The position numbers and the translations under genes were made by a program. This document shows, piece after piece, positions 37,033 through 45,986 of a stretch of DNA of 64,000 nt. The first letter of the stretch is position 1. Each line of letters starts with the position of its first letter. Below the pieces are notes generated by a model. The model saw only the letters and a list, made by a program, of their open reading frames with translations. It ran no database searches and had not been told where the DNA came from. The DNA is from Nocardia sp. NBC_00565 (GTDB lineage Bacteria; Actinomycetota; Actinomycetes; Mycobacteriales; Mycobacteriaceae), in NCBI RefSeq assembly GCF_036345915.1, contig NZ_CP107785.1, forward strand, positions 7,192,001 to 7,256,000, in the 5' to 3' direction.

Positions 37033-37298
37033 CCCGAAGCCAACGCTCTCGAGCATTGGCACACTGAGAATGCCGAACACCATCCTCGACGGAGCAGAAC
37101 CGGCCTCCGACCTCGAGCCGCTGCGACGCGCGGAATCAAACGGTCAAGAGCGGGGCCTTCGTGCGTGAACGCTGTGGTCGGCGAACCGACCGGTAGTGCG
37201 GCCGCCGCGCCTTTTGTCACCACGCACGAAATCCCTGCGATAACCTGGAGATTCGGACTACCGGGACCAACCGGGGTCGGCGGTTGGGGGACCTACAG
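37033..37298. other. intergenic region between integrase scrap and DUF6082 gene
   Basis: No gene found; short, with no palindrome or ribosome site apart from the start region of the DUF6082 gene. Confidence 0.35.
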
Positions 37299-38126
37299 AT
37301 GAGCATCAGCTCCCGTCGGCACGTCTGGCTTCGCCGGGGTGTCGGTTGGCTGGATCACAGGAGTACTCGACATATTGCCCTCGGCGCGATGGTCGTCACC
37401 GGCGTGGTTGCGGTGCTCTTGTCGCCGCTTCTGCTTCTGCTGCTGCCGACGCCAGACGGCGTGGACTGGGGCCGACTGCGCGAAGTCAGCCAAACCTACG
37501 GGGCGACATCGACAATCGTGTCGACACTCGCTCTCTGCGGAGTTGCGGCTTCCCTGTTCATACAGGCCCAACAGTTCAAGGCGGGCCGATTCGAGACGGT
37601 ACGCCGCTACCACCTGGACTTGAACCGAATCGCGCTGGAAGACCCGACGATCTACGCGCCGTGTATCGGCAAGCTTGTTGAACCACCTGGAATCGAGGCT
37701 CGCCAGTTCTATTACACCGCCACGTGGATGCGGTACGGCCTGATGGGCTATGAAGTTGGCGTGGTCAGCGAACAGTCGCTACGAGACGATGTGCTCGGCA
37801 CTCTATTCAGTAGCGAGATCGGTCGCGACTACTGGACTCAAACAGAGCCACTATGGGGGGTGACGTCGAGTTACAACCGCCGGACGCGGGCCTTCAAACG
37901 CATCGTCGACGACGAATATCAAAGGGCCGTAGCCACCGGACCGCCGCCGATTACGTGGGCTTCGATCCGCGCCTCACAACAGACAGCCGTTCCCCAGGAA
38001 CCGCCCAGTTCCCACGAACGAACCAACTGGCTCACGCCCGGCCGCGTCGCCCTCACCACTCTCGGCGCTGGCGTCGCGCTCGGCGTCGCGATCTCGAGAG
38101 CGAGCCTCAGCCGCTTTGAGCGGTGA
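37299..38126 (+). CDS. DUF6082 family membrane protein
   Basis: The start ATG at 37299 is preferred over the TTG at 37284. The 275-residue protein has two N-terminal membrane helices (IALGAMVVTGVVAVLLSPLL and TIVSTLALCGVAASLFIQAQ) and a soluble domain with RYHLDLNRIAL and MRYGLMGYEVGVVSEQSLR, typical of DUF6082. A third hydrophobic stretch lies at the C-terminus. Function unknown. Confidence 0.8.
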   Translation: MSISSRRHVWLRRGVGWLDHRSTRHIALGAMVVTGVVAVLLSPLLLLLLPTPDGVDWGRLREVSQTYGATSTIVSTLALCGVAASLFIQAQQFKAGRFETVRRYHLDLNRIALEDPTIYAPCIGKLVEPPGIEARQFYYTATWMRYGLMGYEVGVVSEQSLRDDVLGTLFSSEIGRDYWTQTEPLWGVTSSYNRRTRAFKRIVDDEYQRAVATGPPPITWASIRASQQTAVPQEPPSSHERTNWLTPGRVALTTLGAGVALGVAISRASLSRFER

Positions 38127-38242
38127 AGTTGTTCCAAGAACTGCTACACGACCCAGCCGCCGTCCTGGGGCCCTGTCCGGATTCGCCGGGGTTCGGCTTC
38201 CGTAGGCCGACGAGCCACAATCGCGCCCGGCAGGCACCCCAG

Positions 38243-38446
38243 CTAGTCGGTCTCGACAGCTGGCGGCTGGTCGGCGGGCACGAGTCGCGCGATATCGGTG
38301 GACCAAGGGTAGATGCCCGGCCGTGATTCACCCACCGCCTCGACGAGCGCGCGGCTCAGGTCGCCGTCGACGCCGATCTCGAGCACGCGGAACACGTCGA
38401 CGCCACCTGCGACGAGGTGAACTAGGGAGCCTTCTTCGATTGCCAC
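38243..38446 (-). CDS. small hypothetical protein
   Basis: The GTG at 38446 starts a 67-residue acidic protein with VDVFRVLEIGVDGDLSRALV and GIYPWSTDIARLVPADQPPA. The composition is consistent with coding, but no ribosome site is obvious. Unknown function. It may belong to the left flank of the island. Confidence 0.4.
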   Translation of the reverse strand: MAIEEGSLVHLVAGGVDVFRVLEIGVDGDLSRALVEAVGESRPGIYPWSTDIARLVPADQPPAVETD

Positions 38447-38647
38447 GCGCGCAGACTAGCTGAACAGACCGACAGGTTTGGTTACCAGCGACCACGTCCG
38501 CGGGCCATGACCAGCGCGCGATCCATGACCGGATTCGCTCCGGGTGGGGCACAACCGTCGAGTTCATTCGCTGGTTCGACGGTCTCAGCGATCATCGAAA
38601 CCTTGACAGCATCTGAACCTGAGTCAGCCATCCCACTGTTCCAGGTA

Positions 38648-38833
38648 CTAGACACGGGAACCAACCTGGGCGGCGGTCATTCGCGACACATACAACCCGA
38701 ACGCGCGTAGCAGGCCTTCAAGACGCTCGTGACGTCTCCGCGCATGTTCCTCTTCGGTAACGCCGACACGCACACTGCACGTATATCGAATCTGCGTCGG
38801 ATACCAGAAAGGCCCCTGCACACGCTTCCGCAT
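38648..38833 (-). CDS. small hypothetical protein next to the attachment site
   Basis: The 61-residue frame (MRKRVQGPFWYPTQIRYTCS start, EEEHARRRHERLEGLLRAFG middle) ends at 38648. It starts 17 bases left of the left attachment copy. It could be a real gene cut by the island insertion or a spurious frame. Confidence 0.3.
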   Translation of the reverse strand: MRKRVQGPFWYPTQIRYTCSVRVGVTEEEHARRRHERLEGLLRAFGLYVSRMTAAQVGSRV

Positions 38834-38850
38834 GTCAGAGGCCCTTGGAT

Positions 38851-38898
38851 TGGAGCCGCCTGGGGGAATCGAACCCCCGACCTTTTCATTACGAGTGA
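38851..38898 (-). repeat. left attachment site (attL-type copy of tRNA-Thr 3' end)
   Basis: The 48 bases are identical to the tRNA-Thr 3' part including T-arm and acceptor. Identity ends exactly in the anticodon arm region, after GAGTGA. Sequence on both sides differs, as expected for a recombination core. Confidence 0.88.
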
Positions 38899-39100
38899 CC
38901 CCGGAGGCGGGCTTTGGTGTCCAGCTAGCATCGTCCAGTCCAGGTCAGCGGCTTTTCATGTCCCGCTGGTGTCGCTGCGTTCGGCCGGTACCTGCCCGTC
39001 TTGGCACACTGGCGGCACGGTGAAACGGCCCCTGACCTACCCTCAGCCACCGCCTTGGATGGTCAGCGCTAGATATCGGATTGCTACGACCACACAAGGC

Positions 39101-39121
39101 TGTAACACAAATTGCGTTACA
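39101..39121. promoter_or_regulatory. operator of the toxin-antitoxin pair
   Basis: A 21-base near-perfect palindrome with arms TGTAAC and GTTACA ends nine bases before the antitoxin ATG. It agrees with autoregulation by ribbon-helix-helix antitoxins. A GGAG ribosome site follows directly. Confidence 0.6.
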
Positions 39122-39129
39122 CTGGAGAT

Positions 39130-39354
39130 ATGGGAACCCTGAACGTACGAACCGATGACGCGATGGAAAAAGCGCTGGTGGAACTTACTGCGGCACGTCA
39201 CTCTTCCCGGTCCGAAGCTGTCCGCTACGCCCTGCTGCAAACCTACAAGCAACTGCTATTGCAGCAGGCCAACGCCGATGCGCAGCGACTCGCAGACGAC
39301 CCCGACGACCAGGCCGAGATGCTGGCAATCCAGCGGTTCATGGGCGTGGCGTGA
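39130..39354 (+). CDS. ribbon-helix-helix antitoxin
   Basis: The 74-residue protein begins MGTLNVRTDDAMEKALVELT, then SRSEAVRYALL, the CopG/RHH DNA-binding pattern, with an extended C-terminal helix. It overlaps the toxin GTG by four bases (GTGA). Antitoxins neutralise the toxin and repress the operon. The palindrome immediately upstream supports this. Confidence 0.83.
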   Translation: MGTLNVRTDDAMEKALVELTAARHSSRSEAVRYALLQTYKQLLLQQANADAQRLADDPDDQAEMLAIQRFMGVA

Positions 39355-39671
39355 TCTTCCGGGGAGCGATCTACGAGATCAAGGCTCTCCCCGGCGCACG
39401 TGGGCACGAACAGCAGGGCCGCCGCTACGCCGTCATCATCCAATCCGATCGGTTCGCATCCAGCACCGTGATAGTCGCCATGACATCCACCAGCGCCGGA
39501 CCGGCTGTGTACCGACCCGAAATCGAATTCGACGGCACCAAGACCCGCATCCTCGCCGACCAGCTCTACACGGTGTCACCCGAACGCCTCGGCGACTTCA
39601 AAGGCAGCCTCGACGGTAACGAGATAGCCGAACTAGACCGCGCCCTCATGCTGAAACTCGGCCTGCTATAG
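39351..39671 (+). CDS. MazF/PemK-family toxin
   Basis: The 106-residue protein starts at GTG 39351. It has IFRGAIYEIKALPGARGHEQ, RRYAVIIQSD and VIVAMTSTSAGP followed by RILADQLYTVSPERLG, matching the MazF/PemK fold. MazF toxins are sequence-specific ribonucleases. Both genes look intact, so the pair may stabilise the island. Confidence 0.85.
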   Translation: MIFRGAIYEIKALPGARGHEQQGRRYAVIIQSDRFASSTVIVAMTSTSAGPAVYRPEIEFDGTKTRILADQLYTVSPERLGDFKGSLDGNEIAELDRALMLKLGLL

Positions 39672-39922
39672 CTCATCTGGCCCAACCGCCCCGATCGCTC
39701 TCGGCCGAATCGGCCTTGCCCCTTCGAGGCAAAGGGGACCGATGGCCAGTCAGTCAGCAGTTCGTACTCCCACGCGGCTCGAAGCTGCGGAAGCTTCCTT
39801 TCCAGAGCGTCCGGAACGGCCGAGCAGGCGCAGACGCAGGCACGCGGCTTGTCAGCAGGCGATCGTTGACCAGTGCTCGCAGATGTCGCGTGGCGCCCCC
39901 AGGGTGGCGTCGGCTCGGCCCG

Positions 39923-40130
39923 AGCGCGCACGTTCTGCCGCAGTTCCGCAATATCCTGCGCACCGCTCTACCCGGAAGTATCGACGCCACCGTGGATGCC
40001 GACGACGTCTTCGACATGCTCATCGGCGCCATCTGGACCCGAATCGGCATCCTCACCGTCACGTCGCGACACCGTCCGATAGAGCGGATCGTCGACATGA
40101 TCTGCCGCCTGCTGCGGCCGTGTCGGCTGC
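39923..40130 (+). pseudogene. C-terminal fragment of a TetR-family regulator
   Basis: The frame reads LPQFRNILRTALPGSIDATV, DADDVFDMLIGAIWTRIGIL and IERIVDMICRLLRP, the TetR C-terminal ligand domain end. The DNA-binding half is missing; upstream frames are unrelated. Confidence 0.6.
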
Positions 40131-40134
40131 AGTT

Positions 40135-40320
40135 CTACCGGCGGCAGTTGGGGTCGAAGACCAGGCACAGCGCTGACAGCGCCTCACGGAGGGCGCGGTG
40201 ATAGGTGTTCATGCCCCTGCGTTCGGACTCGATCAGACCGGCTTTCTTCAGCTGACCGAGGTGGTGCTCACCGTCGACTCGGCCAGTCCGACCACGCCAG
40301 CGAGATCGCCGGTTTTCCTC
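40135..40320 (-). pseudogene. ArsR-family regulator fragment with a frameshift
   Basis: The complement reads HLGQLKKAGLIESERRGMNT and ends ALSALCLVFDPNCRR and a stop at 40135. The upstream frame (GDLAGVVGLAESTVST) is offset by one base near the recognition helix. ArsR repressors use such helix-turn-helix segments; the C-terminal cysteine resembles the CMT-type metal sensors. Only the C-terminal half is in frame. Confidence 0.6.
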
Positions 40321-40322
40321 GG

Positions 40323-40628
40323 TATTACGAGGGCATGGGCTTCGAATGGGCCCGTCCGACCTCGTTCGCGGACCCGATGTTCAGCCTCGGCGAGGACCTG
40401 CACTATTACGGCGTCGACCACACCCCCTCATACCTGTGGAACTCCGCCACCTGGGAGAACTCCGAGGCACTGCTGGAGTACCTGCCGATCGTTATGTCCG
40501 GTCCCGACGGATGGGACGGCAACGAGACGATTCGGCGCGCGATCGAGATTCGCGAGGGCCGGGTCCAGAACCTACGGATCCTCTCGTTCCAGGGACGCGC
40601 TGCGGCCTACCCGTACGCGGTCGTCTGA
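40323..40628 (+). pseudogene. C-terminal fragment of an N5-carboxyethyl-ornithine-synthase-like / alanine-dehydrogenase-like enzyme
   Basis: The frame has GEDLHYYGVDHTPSYLWNSA, TWENSEALLEYLPIVMSGPD and TIRRAIEIREGRVQN, resembling the C-terminus of the NAD(P)-dependent carboxyethylornithine synthase/saccharopine dehydrogenase family. The Rossmann and catalytic parts are missing. It is next to the broken ArsR, so this may be a mixed remnant. Confidence 0.5.
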
Positions 40629-40787
40629 CCGGGCTGGTGCACCAGCATTCACCGTCCCGATACAACAGCGCTTTTCGTGTCGTCCGCTGTTGCACGCCAT
40701 GGATCGGCCGGGCATGATCACGACCAGCCAGGATTCGAACTCAACGGGCTTGTTGTACAACAGTTCTGACCGGCGATAGAACAGGCA

Positions 40788-40931
40788 TTAGGTCACCATC
40801 ACGCTTTCGCCGACCCTCGGCCTATCGGTAGCGTCGATCAGCCGCGGGCTATGCGCCTCGATGCCTTCCACATACGAGGTCCCCCACCAGCTGATCCAGA
40901 AGTGCTGTTCCTGAACATGATTGGTTGCCAT
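40788..40931 (-). CDS. 47-residue hypothetical protein
   Basis: The ATG at 40931 follows GAGGAGG. The product begins MATNHVQEQHFWISWWGTSY and is rich in aromatic residues. Clear ribosome site and compact frame support a real small gene. Function unknown. Confidence 0.5.
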   Translation of the reverse strand: MATNHVQEQHFWISWWGTSYVEGIEAHSPRLIDATDRPRVGESVMVT

Positions 40932-40980
40932 GACGGGTGCCTCCTCGCTGATCTCGCGGGTGTTCGTCGGAGTCACTACT

Positions 40981-41223
40981 GCCCGGGTTCAGCTGTCCGT
41001 CATGGAGGTACGCGACACCGCTGTCCGTCCGAGCTTGTAGAGCAACGGCCACCCGATCCCAGACATAGGGACGCCGCCGTTGTTGCGCTTGCTCCAAATC
41101 GCAGAACTCGTAGGTGTCGAGTTCGCCATCTGCGATCCGGAGTGCCGCAACCTGGTCGGCGGATAGGCGACCCCCGTCGAAGATGAACATCAAAGAGTCG
41201 TCCCAAGGGTGAACAAACACCAT
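40981..41223 (-). pseudogene. Nudix hydrolase C-terminal fragment
   Basis: The frame includes LMFIFDGGRLSADQVAALRI, DTYEFCDLEQAQQRRRPYVW and YLHDGQLNPG, matching the C-terminal half of an actinobacterial Nudix hydrolase. The Nudix box is absent. The reading frame runs on without its own stop into the small-protein gene. Confidence 0.55.
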
Positions 41224-41400
41224 AGTGGCAATAGGCGCGCCCGAACGGCGCTGCGCGCCTATACGTTCCACGCGTCGTGAACAACGAACCCATCGACGTA
41301 GTCCAGGCGGCTTTCGAAGCTCACGCCATGCACTACCTTCTGCCACCGCGAGTCCATGAGACGACACGGAGGTCTATGACCGAGCGGCGGGCGCCGCTGG

Positions 41401-42618
41401 TCAGGGTTCGAGGTCCGGGCCCGATAGCCGCCGAGCGATCAACCAGACCCCGCCGACTACGAGCAGGGCGAACAGCATCAGTGCACCGCCGAAGACCAAC
41501 AGGATCTGGACCCGGTCGCCCACGCCAAGATTCCCGTTCAACGTGATATTCAGTGAGCCGACCGCGAAGGCGATGATCGCGGCGAACAGCGTCACCAACT
41601 CCACCGCTTGGATCATCGAGCGTCGCACCGAGCCGAGGACACCGGCTAGCGCCTGTTCATGCCGGTCGATTCGATCCTGCTGGGCAGCGGCATGGCGCGC
41701 GATGGTGCGACCGTTCAGGATGACGAGGCGTTGGTTGGTGAATTGTTCGAGCAGCAGTTCGTGGCTTCCGCGCCAGCCGACCGCGGGCAGGCGGTCCAAC
41801 GCCTGGTCGATACTTTCCAGTGCGCCATCGTGGTCGCCGCACAGGAACTGACCGGTGGCCAGGCGGTAGTAGAACATGAAATCACCCGGGTACGCGGTCA
41901 GCGCCTCGGCCGCCGTGGTGCGCAGCAACTCACCCTGCTCCTCGAACGGCACACTCACCGCCAACCCGTTGAGGACGACATCAACCGTCGCTCGAGTCCG
42001 TCCCGGCGCCTGCCACGCCTGGTCGAACAGGGTGCGCGCATACCGCTCGGTGACCTGACGGCTACCGAATGCGGCGAAGGCCCGCAACGCGGTGAACAGC
42101 GGGGCATCACGATGCGATCCAGCAGCCAACGCCAGCGGAGATGATTCCAGGAATTGGTGAAGCTCGTCGAAGCAGAGGTTCGCGCGCAGCTTTCCCGAGT
42201 GGTAGAGGGTCGCGAAAAACGCACGGCTGCAATCACTATCGTGCCCGGCGATCACATCAGCGGTGGTATCGGCGATCTCACCGGCGGACTCTACCGAGTC
42301 GCGGGTGATGAAGCCATAACCCAGCGCCCACTTCTCCCGCACCGCCGCCTGAAACCCCGCCGCGACATGCACACCCAGCCACGCCGCGCACTCTGCGGCG
42401 GTATGCAAAGTCGGCTGCTCTCGGAACCGCAAATTCCAGTAACGATCCGCGCAGATCAGATACGGATCAGTGTCGAAATCGGCGGAACCGACGACGAACT
42501 GCGGCTCGATACGCTCCCGGATGTAGCCGCGCGCGTAGACATCACAGTCCCGATCCAGGTCACGAGACGACGACCCACGCAACGCACCGAGCGCGGACTC
42601 GATCACCGCATGATCCAT
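41401..42618 (-). CDS. hypothetical TPR-like protein with two C-terminal membrane helices
   Basis: The 405-residue protein has a helical N-terminal part (about 1-290) with FYYRLATGQFLCGDHDGALE, a tetratricopeptide-like pair, and two hydrophobic helices near 335-395 (MIQAVELVTLFAAIIAFAVG and ILLVFGGALMLFALLVVGGV). It is divergent from a family-2 glycosyltransferase with a short shared intergenic region of about 90 bases. The role is unknown; an anchored scaffold or sensor is a guess. Both genes are intact, so they are the real cargo of the island. Confidence 0.6.
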   Translation of the reverse strand: MDHAVIESALGALRGSSSRDLDRDCDVYARGYIRERIEPQFVVGSADFDTDPYLICADRYWNLRFREQPTLHTAAECAAWLGVHVAAGFQAAVREKWALGYGFITRDSVESAGEIADTTADVIAGHDSDCSRAFFATLYHSGKLRANLCFDELHQFLESSPLALAAGSHRDAPLFTALRAFAAFGSRQVTERYARTLFDQAWQAPGRTRATVDVVLNGLAVSVPFEEQGELLRTTAAEALTAYPGDFMFYYRLATGQFLCGDHDGALESIDQALDRLPAVGWRGSHELLLEQFTNQRLVILNGRTIARHAAAQQDRIDRHEQALAGVLGSVRRSMIQAVELVTLFAAIIAFAVGSLNITLNGNLGVGDRVQILLVFGGALMLFALLVVGGVWLIARRLSGPDLEP

Positions 42619-42711
42619 AATCTCCCCTGCCTCCCAACGAGATCCGAACGATCCTGCCCACTACCTACCACACCACAGGCGCACTCGTCGGGATCTGGCA
42701 CACTTGCCGCC

Positions 42712-43479
42712 ATGCGGGTAGAGGTCGTGACAGCAGTACACGGCGCCTACGCCCGGTTCCTCCCCGATGCCTGGCGCTCGCTACGTGCCCAAACCCACCC
42801 CGACTGGCACTGGCTCATCCAAGCCGACGGCACCGCCGCTGATGTGCTCGGCCCGCTGCAGGACTGCGGTGCCACCACCGACTCACGAGTCACCCTCGCA
42901 GTCAACGGAACTCGCGAAGGCCCCGCCGTCACCCGCAATATCGCACTCGGCCGCGCGAGCGCACCACTGATCCAAAACCTCGACGCCGACGACGAACTCG
43001 AACCGACCGCGCTACGCTCGCTGGCCACGGCCCTGACTGCCCATCCCGAAGCAGGATTCGCCGTCGGCCCGGCCCGCGACCTGCTGGCCTCCGGCGACCT
43101 GATCGAGTTTCCTCTCTCCTTCCCACCCGGTCCCATTCCCCGGGGCGCGCTCGTTGACTCCTGGATCACCGAACCACACGAATATCGCCTACCCATCCAC
43201 CCGGCAGGCGTGATGTGGCGGCGTGAACTGCTCCTCATGGCAGGCGGCTGGACCGCGATACACAACATGGAGGACACCGGATTACTCATGTCCGCATCCG
43301 CAATGGCTCCCGGCATCGCCATCGACACCGTCACACTGCGCTACCGCAAACACCTTGCTCAGCGTTCCACAAAAACGTCCAGCTTCGAGGGGGGGGGGGA
43401 GCAAATTACGCTAATTCGCAATCGCGCGGCACTACTACTCGCCGGACCCTCATGGCATCCGCGATACCCCCAGCGATAA
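42712..43479 (+). CDS. family 2 glycosyltransferase
   Basis: The ATG at 42712 starts a 255-residue protein with the GT-A fold start RVEVVTAVHGAYARFLPDAW, DWHWLIQADG, and the DxD-type LIQNLDADDELEP. The acceptor region has HNMEDTGLLM. It adds a sugar to an unknown acceptor. An 11-G run at 43389-43399 lies in its 3' part; as sequenced the frame is open (EGGGE). Confidence 0.85.
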   Translation: MRVEVVTAVHGAYARFLPDAWRSLRAQTHPDWHWLIQADGTAADVLGPLQDCGATTDSRVTLAVNGTREGPAVTRNIALGRASAPLIQNLDADDELEPTALRSLATALTAHPEAGFAVGPARDLLASGDLIEFPLSFPPGPIPRGALVDSWITEPHEYRLPIHPAGVMWRRELLLMAGGWTAIHNMEDTGLLMSASAMAPGIAIDTVTLRYRKHLAQRSTKTSSFEGGGEQITLIRNRAALLLAGPSWHPRYPQR

Positions 43480-44252
43480 TGGCTCATGCCTACGCCACAT
43501 CCGATCGTGGTGCACAAACGCCGAATGCGGGCCGTTGGTGGCCCAAGCACGCCGCCACAGCACCCGATGCCCGAACCCGCCGGGCCAAATGCATCGAGAT
43601 TCATCGGCGCGACCTGCCCGATGCCATTCGGCCCCCACTCTCAAAAGATTCGTGATGTCCATCAGAGGACTGGCTCAATGAACAATCCAGTGAAACGGAC
43701 ACGGTCCAAACCTTCGCATCCAATGCGCGAGCGCCCCTGCCCCTGCGGCGCGCGACCGTCTCAGACGACTTTGTGGTCGGCAAGCGCCCAAGTGGGGTTC
43801 TCTCGTCGACCGAGCCGTGGTGGTCAATTGTCTCACCACCGAGTGCGTTCGATCCCGCGTTCGTCCCGGCCGCGTGCTTCCCGACCTGCCCGTGTTGTCC
43901 CATTGTGCGGCTCCGGACCGCGAACCACTTCCCCCGGCAGCGGCGTCGACTGAAGCACGCGCGCCACATCGGCAGGTACACCACGTTCGATCATGGTCCG
44001 GACTCCCCGGATTTCGGACGGACACGTCGCGAATCGGCCGCTACCAGCTGGCCGAAATGTGGTGGCAATGGGCCGGTTTCGGCTACGCAGCAACGCCGAA
44101 GCATGGGCGGACGCAGACCCGGTCGCACAAATCGATCCAGACTTCGTGTTGCGACCCGACGCGCGTTCTGGACGGCCCACGGCTGTCGCCGCGCCTTGCG
44201 GCTCGTAGCGGAGTACATTGAGAATTGTCTTTGACAAGTGTCACTCGAACGC
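43480..44252. other. intergenic region without a recognised gene
   Basis: About 770 bases between the glycosyltransferase and the cutinase promoter. Many overlapping frames are open on both strands, as expected from GC content, but none carries a motif I recognise. Probably decayed cargo. Confidence 0.4.
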
Positions 44253-44260
44253 CTCACAAT
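44231..44260 (+). promoter_or_regulatory. putative promoter of the cutinase gene
   Basis: TTGACA at 44231-44236 is followed at 18 bases by CACAAT (44255-44260), four of six matches to TATAAT. The -10 element lies inside the first palindrome (44253-44268), so a bound repressor would occlude it. Confidence 0.5.
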
Positions 44261-44300
44261 GACGTGAGGGCCGAGGAAGCACTTCTCACAACGGCGTGAG
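44253..44300. promoter_or_regulatory. two tandem CTCAC-N6-GTGAG palindromes
   Basis: Perfect arms CTCAC and GTGAG are found at 44253-44268 and again at 44285-44300, 32 bases apart (about three helical turns), ending 11 bases before the cutinase ATG. The repetition on one face of the helix suggests a cooperative dimer-binding repressor. Confidence 0.65.
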
Positions 44301-44311
44301 AGGTGAGGAAA

Positions 44312-44962
44312 ATGGGCGACCGAAAGGTGGTTCTGTTCAACAAGTGGCGGATGGCATCGGCATTCGCGGTCTTACTGACCGCAGCGAGTGCGGTGATCGG
44401 TCCGCACGCGGCGGCACAATCGTGTGCCGCGGTGGATTTGGTGGTGGCCAGGGGGACCCAGGAACCCGGGTACCTCGGAAACTTCGTCGGTGATCCACTG
44501 TATGTCGCGCTGCGTGCGGCGCTCCCGGTGAGCGTGGTTGCGTATCCGGTGAACTACCCTGCGAATCCGACGGATCCGTCGTCGGTGGGTACGGGTAGCG
44601 CCGATCTGGTCGCACACGTCGCTGATCAAGCCGTGGCATGCCCGGACGAGGAGTTCATCCTGGTCGGCTACTCGCTGGGCGCGGGCGTGGTACACGCAGC
44701 ACTCGGCACCGGTATCGTCGCCGGACTTCCGGGCGTGGTGCAGCTGCCCGGCGATCTCGTCGACCGCGTGGCCGTCGTACTGCTCTTCGGTGACCCGCTG
44801 CGTCTGATCGGGTGGAGCGTTCCCGACCAGTACCTGGACCGCACCGCCGATTTCTGCGCGGCCGGTGACCCGGTCTGTGGCGGCGGCACCGACCCCGAGG
44901 CGCATGCCCACTACAGCGATTTCATCGGTGCCGCAGTGGGATTCAGCGCCGCGCGTTTCTAG
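44312..44962 (+). CDS. cutinase-family serine esterase
   Basis: ATG 44312 follows AGGTGAGG. The 216-residue protein has a signal peptide (ASAFAVLLTAASAVIGPHAA), the N-terminal CAAVDLVVARGTQEPGYLG, the nucleophile elbow GYSLGAG and the Asp/His region DPVCGGG and AHAHYSDF. Cysteines for the two disulphides are present. Cutinases hydrolyse polyester or lipid esters outside the cell. Tight operator control is suggested by the tandem palindromes. Confidence 0.9.
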   Translation: MGDRKVVLFNKWRMASAFAVLLTAASAVIGPHAAAQSCAAVDLVVARGTQEPGYLGNFVGDPLYVALRAALPVSVVAYPVNYPANPTDPSSVGTGSADLVAHVADQAVACPDEEFILVGYSLGAGVVHAALGTGIVAGLPGVVQLPGDLVDRVAVVLLFGDPLRLIGWSVPDQYLDRTADFCAAGDPVCGGGTDPEAHAHYSDFIGAAVGFSAARF

Positions 44963-44965
44963 CAT

Positions 44966-45748
44966 TCGGCCGGGCTCCGCGTGCCGCCATCGCGGTCAAT
45001 TCCTCGCGCCCGAAGAAGAGCCGGGCATCGTCCACGATGAACGAGTCCAAACCCTGGTACGGACACGGCGAATCTCCCGCAGGCCGGGGTCGGCGGTGTC
45101 GAGGTCACCGATCGGCACGATCACCCGACCGGTGTCGGCGGTCGGCAGCTTGGCCTGGTATCCGTCGACAGCCGCGAGCTCGTCGCGGCTGCCGATCCGC
45201 CCGGTGACGAAGGTCTCCGATTGCAGCCGCCGCACGCGCAGGCTGCCCCGCGGCCCTGAGGCCCGCCGAATCTCGTTGAGCACCACGGCGAAAGCTGCAC
45301 CGAGCGGGCCGTCCACGACGTAGGGCACGGGACCGCGCTCGCTGTTGAGGGACCAGAGCACCGCACCGCCTGCGGTGTCGACCGCGGTCCGTACCCAGGC
45401 GCGCCGCAGTTGTTCTGCAAATGTGGTGTCGGCGGCGAACAGGCTCATCCGGCGGCGATCCGGGACAAGCCCACTGGGGCCGTCCGGGATCAGTTCGGCG
45501 TGCAGCTTGGCAGCCGCGCCTCTGCCGTTGGGATAGGCGAAGAGAACGCCGAGTTGCTGTCCGAACTTCCGCGGCCGACCCTGTGCCGCGAGATGGAGAA
45601 GACACGTCGCGACGGTGAGTTTCACCGCATCGGAAGCATCGAGATCTTGGAGCAGATCCACGGCGGGCCACGATATTGGCCTCCACCAATGTTGTTGTCG
45701 CCCTGGGTGATACCGGACGAGCGACTGCACCAAACGAACACCGCCGTC
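44966..45748 (-). pseudogene. Lon-like protease domain plus start of an nSTAND NTPase, frameshifted
   Basis: The main frame to 44996 includes GGAVLWSLNSERGPVPYVVD, GPLGAAFAVVLNEIRR and GRIGSRDELAAVDGYQAKL, resembling Lon/S16-like domains seen in actinobacterial STAND proteins. The usual Ser of a GxSLGAAF motif is not seen (GPLGAAF). A one-base shift near 45080 yields AGDSPCPYQGLDSFIVDDAR and LFFGREELTAMA, the canonical start of nSTAND1 NTPases. The NTPase body is missing after about 44970, where the cutinase gene ends. The gene is therefore doubly broken. Confidence 0.65.
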
Positions 45749-45986
45749 ACGAATGACAGACGGAACCATCCACATTGTGCGCCCAACGCTTGGAGGCACA
45801 GTAACCGGTGGCACTCTCTGGTGTTCTCAACTGCTCAGTGCTGTTCGAGGTGAAGCAGCACGAAAACCCCTTGTCGACGCGCTATTCCGTAATCGGCATG
45901 ATGGACATCGCCCACACCTCCTAGGAGCCTCCAACTGATACCTATCGGCGGTCTTGCTTATGGTGTGCGTGTGGCGCTGAAGGATC

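Noticed and set aside
38243..39142. CRISPR-like or repeat array near the left attachment site
   Set aside because: Only the single 48-bp tRNA copy repeats; no regularly spaced short repeats were found here or elsewhere in the window.
43833..44237. Minus-strand 134-codon frame before the cutinase
   Set aside because: Overlaps other open frames in both directions and has no start signal; treated as non-genic.
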